In this document: positions 1 through 11,843 of the stretch, one piece after another
How the letters are laid out: the number at the start of each line of letters is the position of its first letter
Position numbering within the stretch: the stretch's first letter is position 1
Source of the DNA: Stagonosporopsis chrysanthemi
Taxonomy: Eukaryota; Ascomycota; Dothideomycetes; Pleosporales; Didymellaceae
DNA length: 64,000 nucleotides
Direction of reading: 5' to 3'
Assembly: GCA_022560025.1 (NCBI GenBank)
Contig: JAFISE010000109.1
Coordinates: forward strand, 48,990 to 112,989
The notes under the pieces: model-generated
Databases searched by the model: none
What the model saw: the letters and a program-made list of their open reading frames with translations, nothing else
Told to the model about the DNA's origin: nothing
Position numbers and translations under genes: made by a program

Positions 1-1562
1 TGAAGCCACATAGATACGGAAAGTCCAAGCATAGTTGCGTAACTGCAAGAAGTAAAGCGCGGCAGATGGATAGAGTTACGTACATGCTCTAGTTCAGTAA
101 CTAGCACATGCGATGCTAACGCGTCTTGAGCTCAAGCAGCAAGGTTTACTCGCATACACGCGGCTTGCTTTCGTTGACTCGTCAACCGCAGCCTTCAGGA
201 ATATCACTTTGATTCTACGACGTTCGCCTGTCCCTATGACTCTGTTCTTGGGTGCGAGCTGAGTTCACACTGGGCGTGCTGCCAACACTGCGTGTGTAAA
301 TACTGGAGCTCGTCCTCCTGAGCGAGACTGATTTCTTTCCGATTGCGGCTAGGGTTTCTGCTCTGTGATTTTTGCAAGCGCCGTGCATGTATAATGCCTG
401 AATCTAGTTGGGAGCTGGCGGAGTAGGCCTGCGAGTCAAAGTGGAGCTGTTGTCGCCTCTCGTCTCGCGGAAGCTGCCTTTTGTGAGCTCGGGTGGCCGG
501 AAGTCAGGGCGCGCAATGTTCCATAATGCGTCAACAACCGTAATGAGCTGAAACAAGCGGTTGGGCCAAAACGAACGCTACACACTAGGCGAGAAGGGAA
601 CGCTGGGCTTTCGTCTCGTCACCCCTAGACCAGTGCCGTGCCGGCATTTCAAGCCAATCGCTCGGATGGATCTGTACAGCACTGCGATACACGCGGACTG
701 GACTTGAAGTGGCTTGGCGAGTTGTCTGTCAAGCGCCTTCCAGGTACGAGGAGGATTCACCGCACCCAGCTGTTGTGGAAGGGTAGAGACGAAGCAGTAT
801 GGAGAGAAGCTCAAATCCGCACAAATCTCGGCAATCTGTCAGTTGGATCGCAGTAGCGCCCGCTAGCAATGATGCGGGCAGTCGTGGAAATGAGGTGACG
901 CGCCAATGCCCATGGTACTGGGACAGCAATCGATGGACGAGCCTTTGCTACCACATATTTTAGATCAGGTTACACGGCGGCCGCTCTGGGAGTGCCCATA
1001 TGACAGCCCAGGATCAGACCTGTTCAATGTATTGGAAAGGATCGCACTACGACAGTCCGGCCAGATGTGAGTGACCGATGGCGACATACGGGTAGCCTGG
1101 TTTGCAGAGAGGGGTAAGTAAGGACGGTTCGGCCGGGTCTCGGTCATCGCTACTTCTGTGATGCATGCTAAGCGTCTCAATGCGCATCCAACGCTCATTG
1201 CGCTGTTTAAACAGGATTCTCTTCGATGATTTCAGCTGACTCGGCGCTTGCAGTGCTGACCCTTGAGCTTATAATTGTGTTTAGTGGTTTACCAGTCATT
1301 TTAGGACAGTGTAGAGGACTTTGATTGTGTAGCCTATCTTAATCAAACGTTGCAAGACCAAAGACTGCACGCCACGTTTACGCAGCACGCCTTCGATCCG
1401 ATCAGTGTGCTTTTCTGTAGAAGGGTTATACCCTATGCTTGCAAAGTGTTTTGTGCAGTAACTTCTGGCGCCGGTACAGCCGTATGCAGTTCTCGGTCGT
1501 GATTGGCGAAGTTACCGCAATCCTGGACGTCTACTGCCTTGGCTCATCGAGACTCTTGCTGT
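1..1562. other. No supported gene
   Basis: No family, splice-supported gene or repeat was recognised here. The open frames in this stretch are short, overlap on both strands and have no recognisable domain. Confidence 0.5.
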
Positions 1563-2660
1563 TCAAGACAACTGTTTACAACTGTTCCCAAAGTTCTTGG
1601 TCCTGCTTATTGCGCTATACTGTGCGGTGGCTCGTCTACGGCGCAACGAATCGTTTCTATGTTGATGGTCATCCGATCGGCTGTCGGTGTGTTGGTGAAA
1701 GGGGTGGATCGGGGATTTCTGGTACGACAGAGGCGTGGCTCGAACTGGCAGAAGAAACCTCAGCTGGGCTTCCTTGGAAGTGGGACCGAGCACGATAGAT
1801 GGGAGGACTTGCCCGGGACTAGAGGCTTTCAGGAAAGGAAAACTCTCAGTCGTAGAAGGGGGCGGAAGAGATATTTGGACATTGGCACGCGCTCTCATCT
1901 CTTGCTCGCCCAATCTCCAGTGCATAGACTCGACCAATGGCCAGGGAACGTTCATATCGATCGCTATTATCGTCCACATCCGGGCCATTGCACTAGCACA
2001 TTATCAGCCGGTTGGTGTCAAGTTTGGATCAGCGATGAACAATGCAGAGCAGCTCGGCACGGACTTGGGGAATTCAACCAAGCCCGAGGCTCTAAAAGTC
2101 GCATGTGAGACATACCAAGCGTAAAGATTCGCCAGCTTGTTTTTCCTATCTTCATCCCAAATGCTCTGGTCCTCCAAGTAATTCTTATAGCGCAGCCGAC
2201 AAGAGAGTGAAGTTCTTCCTGGAAGTTGCTTTGCAACTTCAGGCCAATTCAGGCCTCTGCTTCGCAGTTTTCTGATAAGATGATCCTCTCTTGTAGTCCA
2301 AAACCTTCGCTGGGCTGAGCTTCCGCCAGAGTGAAGAGATTTCGAAGCTTTCTGTGTGACGTCTTGACTAGGCAGTGAGATATTCGGGCGAATCGGGCTG
2401 GACTCGAGAGGTCCGGTGAACGGTGGGCGAGCTTGAGAGCGGTGCATGTGATCTGAGCTTTCTGGAAGCTCGTCTATGAAAGGGCGTCTGACCATTAGAT
2501 ATGGCTCTGCGAACTTCGAGGTTGATTGCTGGCTGATGCTGCCGATTCCTGCGCTGGACGGTGGCTGTGTTGAGGACGAACATGGGCTATCCCCATATAC
2601 GGCTGTTCTGGCTGCGGCCGAGTCTACAACCTGCGGCTCCAGGATCAGACTGAGATCCAT
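1563..2660 (-). CDS. Two-repeat Myb/SANT DNA-binding protein
   Basis: Two exons, 1993-2115 removed (123 bp, GTATGT donor, GCTGAT branch, GCTAG acceptor). Spliced length is 975 nt, 324 aa, starting at the ATG complementary to 2658-2660. Residues about 118-163 form a SANT repeat (FWTTREDHLI, LNWPEVAKQLPGRT, SCRLRYKNYL). The second repeat spans the intron: WDEDRKNKLANLY in exon 1, then MWTIIAIDMNVPW and ESMHWRLGEQEM in exon 2. Without splicing the frame runs into stop just after the first repeat, so the intron is needed to complete the family pattern. The S/P-rich N-terminus is typical of fungal Myb-like proteins. It is probably a nuclear DNA-binding regulator; its targets are unknown. The Myb assignment is strong; the extent of the C-terminal tail is less sure. 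Confidence 0.82.
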
Positions 2661-5006
2661 AGCAAAATTCAGGACTGTGGGTTCATCAGTTTAACGGTTT
2701 AATAGCAAGGAGGATTAGAGCGGCCTCTGCTGTAGAGAGCCAGCGATAGATCCGGGCTATAAATAGCACAGAAGAGACGGCAATATCAAGGTGAAGCCAA
2801 GGTCTGTGCCCCAATCGAGTGGGGAACGCGCAATTACTCTGTAGCGGCATATCCACACCTTGGGTAAATGAGCAGTGAAGTATGCGTAGGGAACCAGTTC
2901 ATGTGAGAAGGCACTATCGGAAGGTAGACTAGTAGAATTCTGACGTCTTTCGAGAGAGCCAATGGAAGTTGTTCCACGCAAGCACGATCCTCACAATAGC
3001 CCATCCTTCTGTTCCCTCCCATTCAAGAGGCATCCTAGGAGAGGCTGCACGTTGCTGTGGTAGCCGAGGGTCTTCCAAAGTGGCGATATCTCGAGAATCA
3101 CGCCAAGGCGTGGTCCTCCTTCCATGTAACATGGCAGTCTTGTAGATATCTGGGCCCGGGTAGTTTAGGTGCATGAATTGACTTAGCACTGCCTAATTTG
3201 TTGTATTTGAAGCTGAGTTGCACTGCGCCTGCCAAACGGCGCCGTGTGCGTGCAGAAACTTCACTCTCGTAGTGCTAGCCATCAAGTGACCGCGGCTGGG
3301 TTGTGCTTAGGTTCAAGCAACCTTGGAGACAGGGCCCCCAGATCAGCTTCGCGTACGCTTTCATCCATCGTCTCTCACAAGACAGCTCAAGGTCCTGCTT
3401 CTGAGACTTACTATGTCCTCTGATCTGCTGCCAATCAACCAATCGTTCCTCACTACAGAGCTATGGGCACTCTTCTGAGATAGATCTTGACACCTTTGTA
3501 GCCGTTTACATTATCATAATAGCAGGCTTCGCGCAGCGGAGCAGGGTATAGTGCGATCTGGTCGAGCGACAGGTTTGAAAAGCATCGAGCCTGTAACAAC
3601 AGACAGGGTGTTCGCCTGTGATTGTCCCCCAATATCGCCGGCCCAAACTTGCGGCCGGCAGACGCGGAAGCAAGCTGACCATTTGTACAAGTTCAGTCGT
3701 CGATGCGCATAGACGAGGTGATGCCGCCGACGAGTCAGCCAATGCAAAGGCGCACATGCAGTAAGGCTTCAGGTTTCGGTCTGGTCGGCGAGAGAAGGCG
3801 CGGGCGCGAGCGGCCGGGTCACGATTTGGCGATCGAACGGTGTTGGGTGAATCACGCGTCAGTCCACGAATAGGCTGTGGATATGAGGAGAAGCAGGAGT
3901 GGACTGAGCAGCCTAGAGGAAATGAGCATTTCGAAAAAAGGCTATTTGCAGCGCGGATGATGGTTGCTGCTACATTGTGAGTCCGCTGGATGTGATCTTT
4001 GACTTGTCTGATGTAATGGTAGAATGCAGCAGCCCCGCCTGGCTGTACCAGGGAAACGAAAACACTGTTGGCCGGCAAGGTCCAATGCGTGGGGAGTGCA
4101 ATCGTAGACTGAACAGTGACGCGGGCACAATCATTCGCCTGTGACAATGTGATTCTGATTTACGTCAGGTTCCCCTTCCAATCGCGCTATGCCAGGATCA
4201 CTGTCGAATCAGCTCTGGCTATGCTTGGCATGAGGATTGAGACGTTTAGTTGCACAACATCACTTACCAGTCCATTTAGGGTTAAGGGGTGTACCGCACG
4301 AAAAGTTCTTAGCTGGGACAGCAGAAACATTCTTGTGTGTTCCCACTCAGCAGTTCCCGGTGACGTTATTCCGCGGCCGTTCGTACTTTGCCCTCCTCCG
4401 TCAAGCATCGCGCTAGCGCTACCTACCTAGCTAAATGGAGACATATAAATGGCCATATCGAGCTTTGTACTAATACTTCTTGGTGGATTTCGCCAGTGTA
4501 TTGGGTATATATCTTGAGAGATCAGTGTCTACCGTTCTTGCAGATCAAACCGCATCTTCGCTTTAACATTCTGAGGTTCTGAATCGTACATTACGAGACC
4601 TTCATACTGTCACTGAAACTCAAAATTCTGTTTGCCACTGCCGGGGAAGACAGAGATGGCATCTCTCTTTCGATCGTTGCTGCTTTGACCCTTTGCGCGC
4701 CCTTACTGAAAGGCTGGCAAGATTCCAAGGATCACATCCGCAAGGCTGTCAAAATGCAGCCTGGCGCAGTAGAAATCTACGCAAGTCAATACAGGTTGCA
4801 AGGCTGGTTCACGCTCAACGCTATTAGAGGATATGATGTGCTGTCTTTGGGCATGGTGTCTTTGTCATACTGGTGTAGGATCTGTGGCTGTCACGGTTAT
4901 TACAGGAAAAAGACAGGCTCCATCCTGCAGAATAGCGGTCACTTCCTGTCCTAATACTCCTTCTGTCTATGCATGCTGATGCGAAAAAAACAGAACAAAT
5001 GAGTTC
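2661..5006. other. Intergenic, no supported gene
   Basis: Several frames of 60-210 codons occur on both strands (for example around 3506-4147 minus and 4685-4954 plus), but none shows a recognisable domain, and mutually overlapping frames suggest chance. No repeat was recognised. Confidence 0.45.
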
Positions 5007-6643
5007 TCAAAACTCCGCTTGAAGTTGTGTTTCGCCCTCCCTCTCCGGCTGGGTAAATGCCGGCATCCTATATACAGGATGTTTGTTCAGACGGACGTTG
5101 CTGGGTGCGTTCTCTGTTGGTCCTCCTGCAGCTTTCCATTTTTCCCACTGCTCAGTGTACCAGTAGTCTACTTTCACGACCTCGGCATGGAACGTGCTCA
5201 CAATGCTGACCCGACGCCCTATGCTTCTCAAGAGTTGATTCGTCACATCCCATGCATTCGGCTTGAGCGTAGAGTCTAGGGCTCCGGACGGGTCCATTTT
5301 TGGTAAATGATGACAATACAGAGCTACACGGTCTCATCAGTACCTTTGTGTTTGAGCTTACTGAGGCATGCTCACCAGCCCACGCCGCTAGCGAAATGGC
5401 GTATCCCACAAGCCGCGACTCTACTACAAGGCCACGCTTCTCAAAAGATTGAAGCATGTCTGTGAAGTCTCTGACGTACTCAAAGCATTCCTGGGCCGTT
5501 TTGACCCAGTATTTCGGCTGATCGTTTGGTAGATCTTCGGTCACCAGAGGCTCGTCCTTGGGCCCCTCTGGCCCGATCGATTTGTAGCCAATTCTTGGCA
5601 TGTACGAAACAGCAAGCGCTGTTGTAGATACCATGATGGCGGCATGTATCAAGCAGTATGTTCTTGACCTCACAGAGGACAATTCGTGCAGATGTCGATC
5701 TGTGTTGGTTGGCGTGAGCCAGAGGTCTTCTGGCAGATTCGCTTTGATCTCTCGGACACGTTTGTCAAGTTGGTGATACTGCGTGTCAGGGTTCCAAGGT
5801 CCGCAGCCTTTAGGCTCTGCCCTGCCACGGTTAGCTGTGCATTCAATTTGGTGAAAGCGTCTTGTCCACTTACTGTCTGCCGCCTTTGTTCACCCAATCT
5901 CGCACGTCAAAGTAATGTACCATAACATGAGCATAAATACCAAGCATAGTTTCGTATTCGCAATCTTCATGTGTCTTATGAGAAAGACCAGGCACCGTTT
6001 TGCCAGTGCTGCAAGGTGTTTGAATGTTGCCGAGAAGATACTGCTGGTTGATCTTAGGGTTTCCGTAGCCGAGGAGCCTTTCGAGGAGAGAACAACTCCA
6101 CAATGTACGGCGCTGAGGGTCTTGTTCGTTAGAAGCTGCATCTTTTCTTCCTGTCCCTATGGCATCTTTGCGCTTGCCACAAAAGCCATGTGCCAAATCT
6201 ACTGCCTCCTTGACCAATGTTCGCCCTTGCTCGCCGCGACCAGCTGTCCATTCGTGGTATCCAAGCATCAGAAACGCCTGGATTCGTTGCATGGTTGGAC
6301 CATGCTGTCTATGGACGCACTTAAGAGCAGCTTCAGCGTAGGACACTGCGGCGAGGTAAGGGGTCTCAAACTGCGCTGCCAATCCGGAGTGAAAGGGAAC
6401 AGTTAGTGCCAGGAATGCCAGGACTAGGACAGGATCGTGAGTGCATTGCTCCTGGAGATTTTGCACTATGTCTGGAGGCATAATTGACCTAACCTCTTTA
6501 AGAGGGTGGAGAAACTCTTCCTTGCGCAGGAAAGGGAGGTCGAAGGAATAGTTCTTTTTGTAAAAAGTCCACTTTAAAACATCAGCTTTGCTGTAGATAG
6601 TTGACAACCAGCGTACAAGATTTTCCCAGACTGTAGCAGGCAT
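5007..6643 (-). CDS. Fungal-specific transcription factor domain protein
   Basis: Three exons: 5874-6643, 5376-5821 and 5007-5323. Both introns are 52 bp (5822-5873, GTAAGT donor with GCTAAC branch; 5324-5375, GTGAGC donor with ACTGAT branch). The spliced CDS is 1533 nt, 510 aa, with no internal stop. Residues 178-196 carry the fungal-trans signature (RRTLWSCSLLERLLGYGNP), preceded by GYHEWTAGRG. Splicing 1 joins GGR to a PWNP segment and splicing 2 joins AAWA to LYCHHLPKMDPSG, both typical of this middle-homology region. No Zn2Cys6 cluster precedes the first ATG, so the protein either lacks a zinc cluster or has lost an upstream exon; the 120 bp upstream contain none. A decayed paralogue lies at 46630-47056. 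Likely a nuclear regulator; ligand and targets unknown. Confidence 0.85.
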
Positions 6644-8471
6644 TGAAGGTTGTTGGCGTTTCCGCTGCGGCTACGATCGTTAGCAACCCGCATTCCTTAT
6701 TACAGCGTTATCCAAATAATGGCACACTGTGGCGCGACCGCTGAAGTATGCATGGAGCCACAATGCGGGAGGGGAGTGTATTTACCTGCTGTACTGATTC
6801 TGACGGCAAACTTTTGATACGAGATCTCAGCGTTGAAGTGTTGCGTTTGCGTGTGTCCGGGGACCGCAGCCTCTACTTGAGTATGTCTGGTCTTCACGGA
6901 CGCTGCGCACAACCGCATCTACCTACGCATGTATCAGCCATCCAATTGTGGACTGGTTCTATGGACGCCACATCCCGGGATCTGGCGCTAAGAAGCGAAT
7001 CTCCACCTTGGCGGAGCGTACGTCACGCCAGGGGTTTGTTGCGGATTCCGAGCCATGCCCTGCGCTAGACTTGATCCATCTTGACCTGTGCATTGCGCTA
7101 CACCTTACTCCAGTACCGAACGCGGCCACCAGTGCATCATGCAAGTCAGCACAGTGCTCGCTTGAAGCAGCTAGGACAAACATCGCTGCCAGAGCAGGAT
7201 CAGCGCCGAGCTTCGCTACTGCAACCCTGCTTGTCAAGGTTGCAGCAGATAACCATTCGCTGATTCCGCATTACTCTATCCGCGCTTTCCTGATGAGTCC
7301 AAGGATGCTTCATGGTGGTCTGGATTGTTTTTACGTATTGTACGGCGGTATAGAAGAAACGTCGTTCCATTTGAAGGAGCTAATCACACATGCTACCATA
7401 GCTAGGCTTGCAAGCGTGGCTTACGAGAGTTCGAGGTTCGCGCACGTTGGCTGGGCACTCGGCGTCCTAGCGGCTCAATACATGGGGCCTGAGAATGTGC
7501 TGCCAGTCTCACATCAACTGTAGCGCGATATGGGGGCTCGCTGCCGTCTGTTACTTCACGTAGGAATGCAGGAGCTGTGATCTGGATGGACAGTGAGGAG
7601 CCCAGCATGTCGTCACAAGGCCAGCCAACCGGTTTGCTTCAACCTACTTATCTACGACGGTACCTTATCTTACTTGGGACATCCTATATGTTATGCCCTG
7701 AGTTCCGCCCAATCAAAGCTGTTTTTAATGCGGAAATAAGCAGAAAAGGTTCAAGTGGCGAGCTTCATTTTTGCCTCATCGGGTGGTCTGCAGCTTGTGA
7801 AGAATACATTAAAACCCCACTCACCTCCGAATAACCAACTGGATATGGTCATCCGTGACTCGATAGCTGTTTTGCTGAAAGATTTCTAAGGCTAGCTCTC
7901 TGGCAGCGGCATCGACACACGAGAGAGAGGGTGCGCCCAGCCTGTATGTCATCTATTGTTGGAGTAAAAGTTGAACGATTTGAGGAACCGGAGTTCCTGG
8001 TTATAAGCTATTTACTAGTAAACACACTAAGGGGTCATCGCTACCCAATGAATGGATATTCCTTCCCCTGCCGGGATTCACCTTCCATCATCTATGTGCT
8101 CTTTCATCGCTACAACACGTTCAAGACGTATTTTGACTGAATTGCCGAAACAGAGCTGTTGATTGGAACATCCAAAGGAACGGGTGCATTTGAGTCCAGA
8201 TATGTGCTTGCGTTGCTAGAAATGACATGCAACGCTTTCGAGTATACGTGAAGTGGCTGTATGCAGGGGCTATGCATTCTGTCCAGGTGCGTCGCTTCCT
8301 TGAAACGTTCTCTCTATACTACAGACATAGTGCAATCGGAGGAACTAGCTCCGCACTACAGTTGAGCTCATGATAGCTCACAATAACTCAATACCCGGCT
8401 GGAGAGTGCGTACCTATATAGTTTCCCCGACTAGTCTCTACACCCTGGGGCCATACAAAGCAGCCGTTGTG
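6644..8471. other. Intergenic with one unassigned open frame
   Basis: A plus-strand frame at 6948-7523 (191 codons) is the longest here, but it opens at GTG, its first in-frame ATG is more than 100 codons in, and no domain is visible. I do not call it a gene. The remainder, including the AT-richer 7600-8471 part, shows nothing recognisable. Confidence 0.45.
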
Positions 8472-9759
8472 TCAGACAGCAGTCGGGGTCACAAAATGCG
8501 GATGCTCTTTCTTGATGAGATGCTGAGATGGCGGAAGGGGCTGCTCGATCTTTGCTGGAATGCTGCCGTGGAAGGGAGCAGAGTAGTACGGGTAGTCCGG
8601 CGGGGCATCGTACATTCTGGGGTTATCCATGTGTCGATCGTCATTGTAGGGGTTTATGTGTGGGCCATATTGATAGTGGCTGGGTGATCTTCCAAGAACT
8701 ACCACGGAGTTTGATGAAAGGGCGGCGACCTTCACCCATTTCGGTTCATTGTGCTTTTGGTGTTGAATATTGGCCCAGAGTTCGACTATCAAATAGTGAT
8801 ACTGCTGCTGACCTTTCTGCTTGCCATTGTTTTTGGTAGCCGACCCAAACTGAATGCGTTTAAACGTGTGTTGGGCGTTGTTCACGTTTTGTAGGGGCAG
8901 GTGCGGACCAAACACACTTGATGACTCGCCAAAGTTGTTGATCTCATATTCGCCGTACCTGTGGCCTTCCCCATACGGTTTCTGTCGCAGTGAGTGCAAG
9001 TAGTGCGGGAAGATTTGAGGATTGAACTGAGGTTGTATTGTGCGAAGCTACGAACAGTATGTATACATGGGTAGCTGTAAACAGCGCTAGTGCAGGAGAG
9101 GCAGCCTCGTCTCACCAGAGGTGAGGTGAAACTGCACGTGAGGCAGGAGATGCCCTCAACCGTGACAGTTTCGGTGCGAGTAACTCCTTCTTCATGCCAA
9201 GCTGCGAGTCCTTTTTGCGCTGGGGTGTGTTTTGAATGAGCTTAATAGTCTTTCCAACCTCACCCGAGACAGCTGAGGCAAGTGATACAGCCATCGACTG
9301 GATCTGCTCTCGTTTTTCGCCATTGCCTTGATCGAGGTACAAGCCAGAGCCTTGGACGCACGGGTCGAGATGATAAGAAACGGCTACAGTGAAGTAATTT
9401 CTGCTATAGCACGTCCACTCCTGCTTTGTCGAGTAGAAGAACCCTGTTTTTGCCTTTGCATCTAGCTTTAATATAATTCTTTTGAAATTCTCGTCGTAAA
9501 TGTTCTTGAGGGTCTTTTGATCATTGAACGGCAAGTACGAGGCGCTCTTGAGACCGCTGTAGGGTGTTGGCGTGGTGCTAGGAAGGAAACCTATGGTCGA
9601 ATTGGGTAGAAAATTGTATAGCCTATTGCCCGCTTGATTGGCAGTCAACGAGTTTCCGTCCCCGGGCTTATGCGTAGATACCGCGCGGGCGGCAGGTATT
9701 GCACAGAAAGGTTTGTATTGTGTCTCTTCCCAACCTTGAAGAGTGGATGAAGCCAACAT
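8472..9759 (-). pseudogene. Ndt80/PhoG-type regulator split by a solo LTR
   Basis: The 5' part (9168-9759) opens at ATG 9759 and encodes the Ndt80/PhoG core: FFYSTKQEWTCYSRNYFTVA at about residues 107-126 and the EQIQSMAVSL segment. The 3' part (8472-8977) continues the fold with HTFKRIQFGSATKNNGK, QQQYHYLIVELWA and VVLGRSPSHYQ. Between them sits a 185-bp solo LTR (8983-9167) bounded by GTTTC duplications. Subtracting the LTR and one duplication leaves 1098 nt, exactly 366 codons, with the frame reading LAPK-PYGEG across the junction and no other lesion. Ndt80/vib-1/XprG proteins control development, nutrient response and programmed cell death in fungi. The insertion shifts frame and adds a stop within about 15 codons, so the DNA-binding domain is cut in half. 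Inactivity is inferred. Confidence 0.88.
8983..9167 (-). mobile_element. Solo LTR, family A, inside the Ndt80-like gene
   Basis: A 185-bp element reading TGTCACGG...CTGCGACA on the minus strand, with TG...CA ends and TGTC/GACA terminal inversions. A perfect 5-bp duplication, GTTTC, flanks it (8978-8982 and 9168-9172). Near-identical copies lie at 19108-19292 and 39372-39556. No internal retrotransposon sequence adjoins it, which fits LTR-LTR recombination after insertion. Which strand is the sense strand of the parent element is unknown. Confidence 0.93.
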
Positions 9760-11230
9760 GGATTGTAGAGGTTATTCGTTAGCTATGATCCATGGGAGCA
9801 CTTCCCTATGGTTCATCCTACAGTTTCCAGAAAGTCAGTACGATGTAGCTGAACGAAGTCTTCTACAAAATCCAGCTTGACATGGTGCACTAAATAGACA
9901 TACGGAGTTTTTGTGTAGTGGTTATTCATAATAGACTGGTCCTGGCGTTCGAAAGGCACGATATTTGGGCCATTATATACATCAGCGCACATCTCCACAT
10001 TACCCGTAAAACAGCAGCAGCATGCGGCGGCACCGTCGAAGCATATCGGTAGGCGTGCCATGTGAAATTGCCTGCGCCCGTGTGTCGATTCGCAGGATCC
10101 AAAACCAAGCTAGACTCTGCAATCCATCAGTCGTACATGGCTAATACAACTATTGCCTTGCCCGGCTAATACGACTGTTGCCTTGCCCCTGCTCGCCAGA
10201 TTTGAGTTGTACCACCTTTCCAATGACAGTGTATGCAGATCAGAGGAGGATCAACGTCTTTTACACGATTTGAGTCCATACCGCGAAGCGCATACTGCGC
10301 TTCGAGTGCGCAGCGACTCTATGCCGCACTGTTCAGCACTGTAGCATGATGGCGCCGCGTAGCGTAGAGACTGGTGGAAGACCGCAGCCGAGGCAGGGAC
10401 TAGTGCGCGTCTCAGTGCAGGGTCAAGTAGATTCTCATCGGGCACGGCCCGTGAATTGCATGGGGTAGCACGGACCGCCTTGGTTGATGACAAGCAGGGC
10501 AACGGAAGATCCCAAGCGTAGAAATGCCAACCCAGAGCGATCATGACATCACGTCTATAGACGCGGGACCAACCCGATGCGCCGTGGTTAAGTCTCCACC
10601 AGTACTTACATGGATGCAGGTTGTGACCGACGAGCGTGGTGCTGCGCCTCGGCGTAAGCGCCCTCGAAAGTATTGATTAGCGGGAAGGGGAAGTACTGAA
10701 GGAATAGCTTCTTGCATATACTCGTTTGATCAAGAGTCTGGAGCGGAAATGAGGACATCCCACCAAGGTCCGTCCCTTAGGCCAAGGCATCCGATGGCAG
10801 GACATCCTACTGGACGGCACGAAGACGTCACCATCTTCGAACTTCATTCAGGTCTGTACAAAGCATGTTTCATACTAAGCTTCGCTGCAACGAGTTGAAC
10901 CTGGCCGGGTTCCTAGGACCTATTAAAGCCGTACAGATGCTGTGTTGGCTTGCAGCTAAGTCATTGTTTGCTTTGAGTGTTTACTGTGACGGTTATGAGA
11001 AGCAGATCACATGTTGGTGGTCTGGTATTGCTTCCTCATCTTACAGAGCGTCTCTTGCCTCAGCTGCATTACAGATACGTCATGTAAATAGACCCGACTG
11101 CTGCTTCGTGGAGAGCAGAGCAACAACACAACAACATAATAGCAGAATACATGACATTGCATTCACCGCTACACCTTCTGTCTACACGAAGACAGCAGCC
11201 GTCGCTGTTATCAGCATTGCATGCCCGAGG
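9760..11230. other. Intergenic
   Basis: No gene recognised. It holds a 25-27 bp motif (CTAATAC...TTGCCTTGCCC) duplicated in tandem near 10140-10190, and one unit of the 68-bp repeat described at 10985-11052. Confidence 0.5.
10985..11052 (+). repeat. Single unit of the 68-bp repeat
   Basis: Begins TGTGACGGTTATGAGAAGCA and matches, with a few transitions (for example CACATG against CACGTG), the unit that is tandemly repeated at 63835-64000. Here it occurs once, so the unit is dispersed as well as tandem. Confidence 0.8.
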
Positions 11231-11240
11231 CCTATAAAAT
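11231..11240 (+). promoter_or_regulatory. Candidate TATA box of the velvet gene
   Basis: CCTATAAAAT lies about 85-90 bp upstream of the velvet ATG, a plausible distance for a TATA element in a filamentous fungus. Assigned by sequence and position only. Confidence 0.45.
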
Positions 11241-11321
11241 CTGCAAAATCCCTGAAAAGGCCGTAACATCTAACGGTCCACCACAAGCACCGCCCAGCAT
11301 CCAGTCACTGCCACTAAGTCA

Positions 11322-11843
11322 ATGGCTGAGGCTGCAAGGCGCTCTGATGACCAATCGGTCCAGCTCAGAGGACAACCAAATTCAAGCGAATACCAAAGCA
11401 GCATCCAATACGCAATGACTTTGGTAGATGGCCCTGGTATAGCATGTACTTTGCAACCAATACCTGAAACAGTTATTGTTCGCCTACAGACGACCAACAC
11501 TAACCCCGACAACGCGGTCGCCGAGTCGCCGACCTTGATGGCCGTTGTTACCCTCATCCCCGGTCCAAACTCCAAGGTGTCACAGAATCCGCACGACCTG
11601 CAACGCCTTTTGAGCGGTCAGCGCATCGCCTCGATACAGCTTAGTGCTGACGACGAGTTTGACGGCTTCATCGCTCCTACGAACATGGACTCTCAGGGTA
11701 ATGGTTACATGACTTTTCGAAATCTCTCCGTGCGTCACTGTGGTACCTTCCAATTACGCATTGCTCTCATAAACACTGCGGACGGAGTAGCGATACAGGT
11801 GGTCGACAGTAACTCCTTTATTGTTAGGTCATTGGATTTGTAA
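11322..11843 (+). CDS. Velvet-domain protein
   Basis: Single exon, 173 aa, ATG in context CAATGGCTG. The central and C-terminal part matches the velvet fold pattern: LMAVVTL (about residue 72), LLSGQRIASIQL, a D/G-rich loop and then GYMTFRNLSVRHCGTFQLRI, where the family has a strand pattern of the type F-x-[DN]-LSVR-x-xG-x-[YF]-x-LR. At 173 aa it is shorter than VeA or VosA and is close to a minimal single velvet domain with little N-terminal extension. Velvet proteins are nuclear regulators coupling development with secondary metabolism, acting as homo- or heterodimers on DNA. Which subfamily this belongs to cannot be decided by eye; a divergent accessory paralogue is likely. Confidence 0.75.
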   Translation: MAEAARRSDDQSVQLRGQPNSSEYQSSIQYAMTLVDGPGIACTLQPIPETVIVRLQTTNTNPDNAVAESPTLMAVVTLIPGPNSKVSQNPHDLQRLLSGQRIASIQLSADDEFDGFIAPTNMDSQGNGYMTFRNLSVRHCGTFQLRIALINTADGVAIQVVDSNSFIVRSLDL

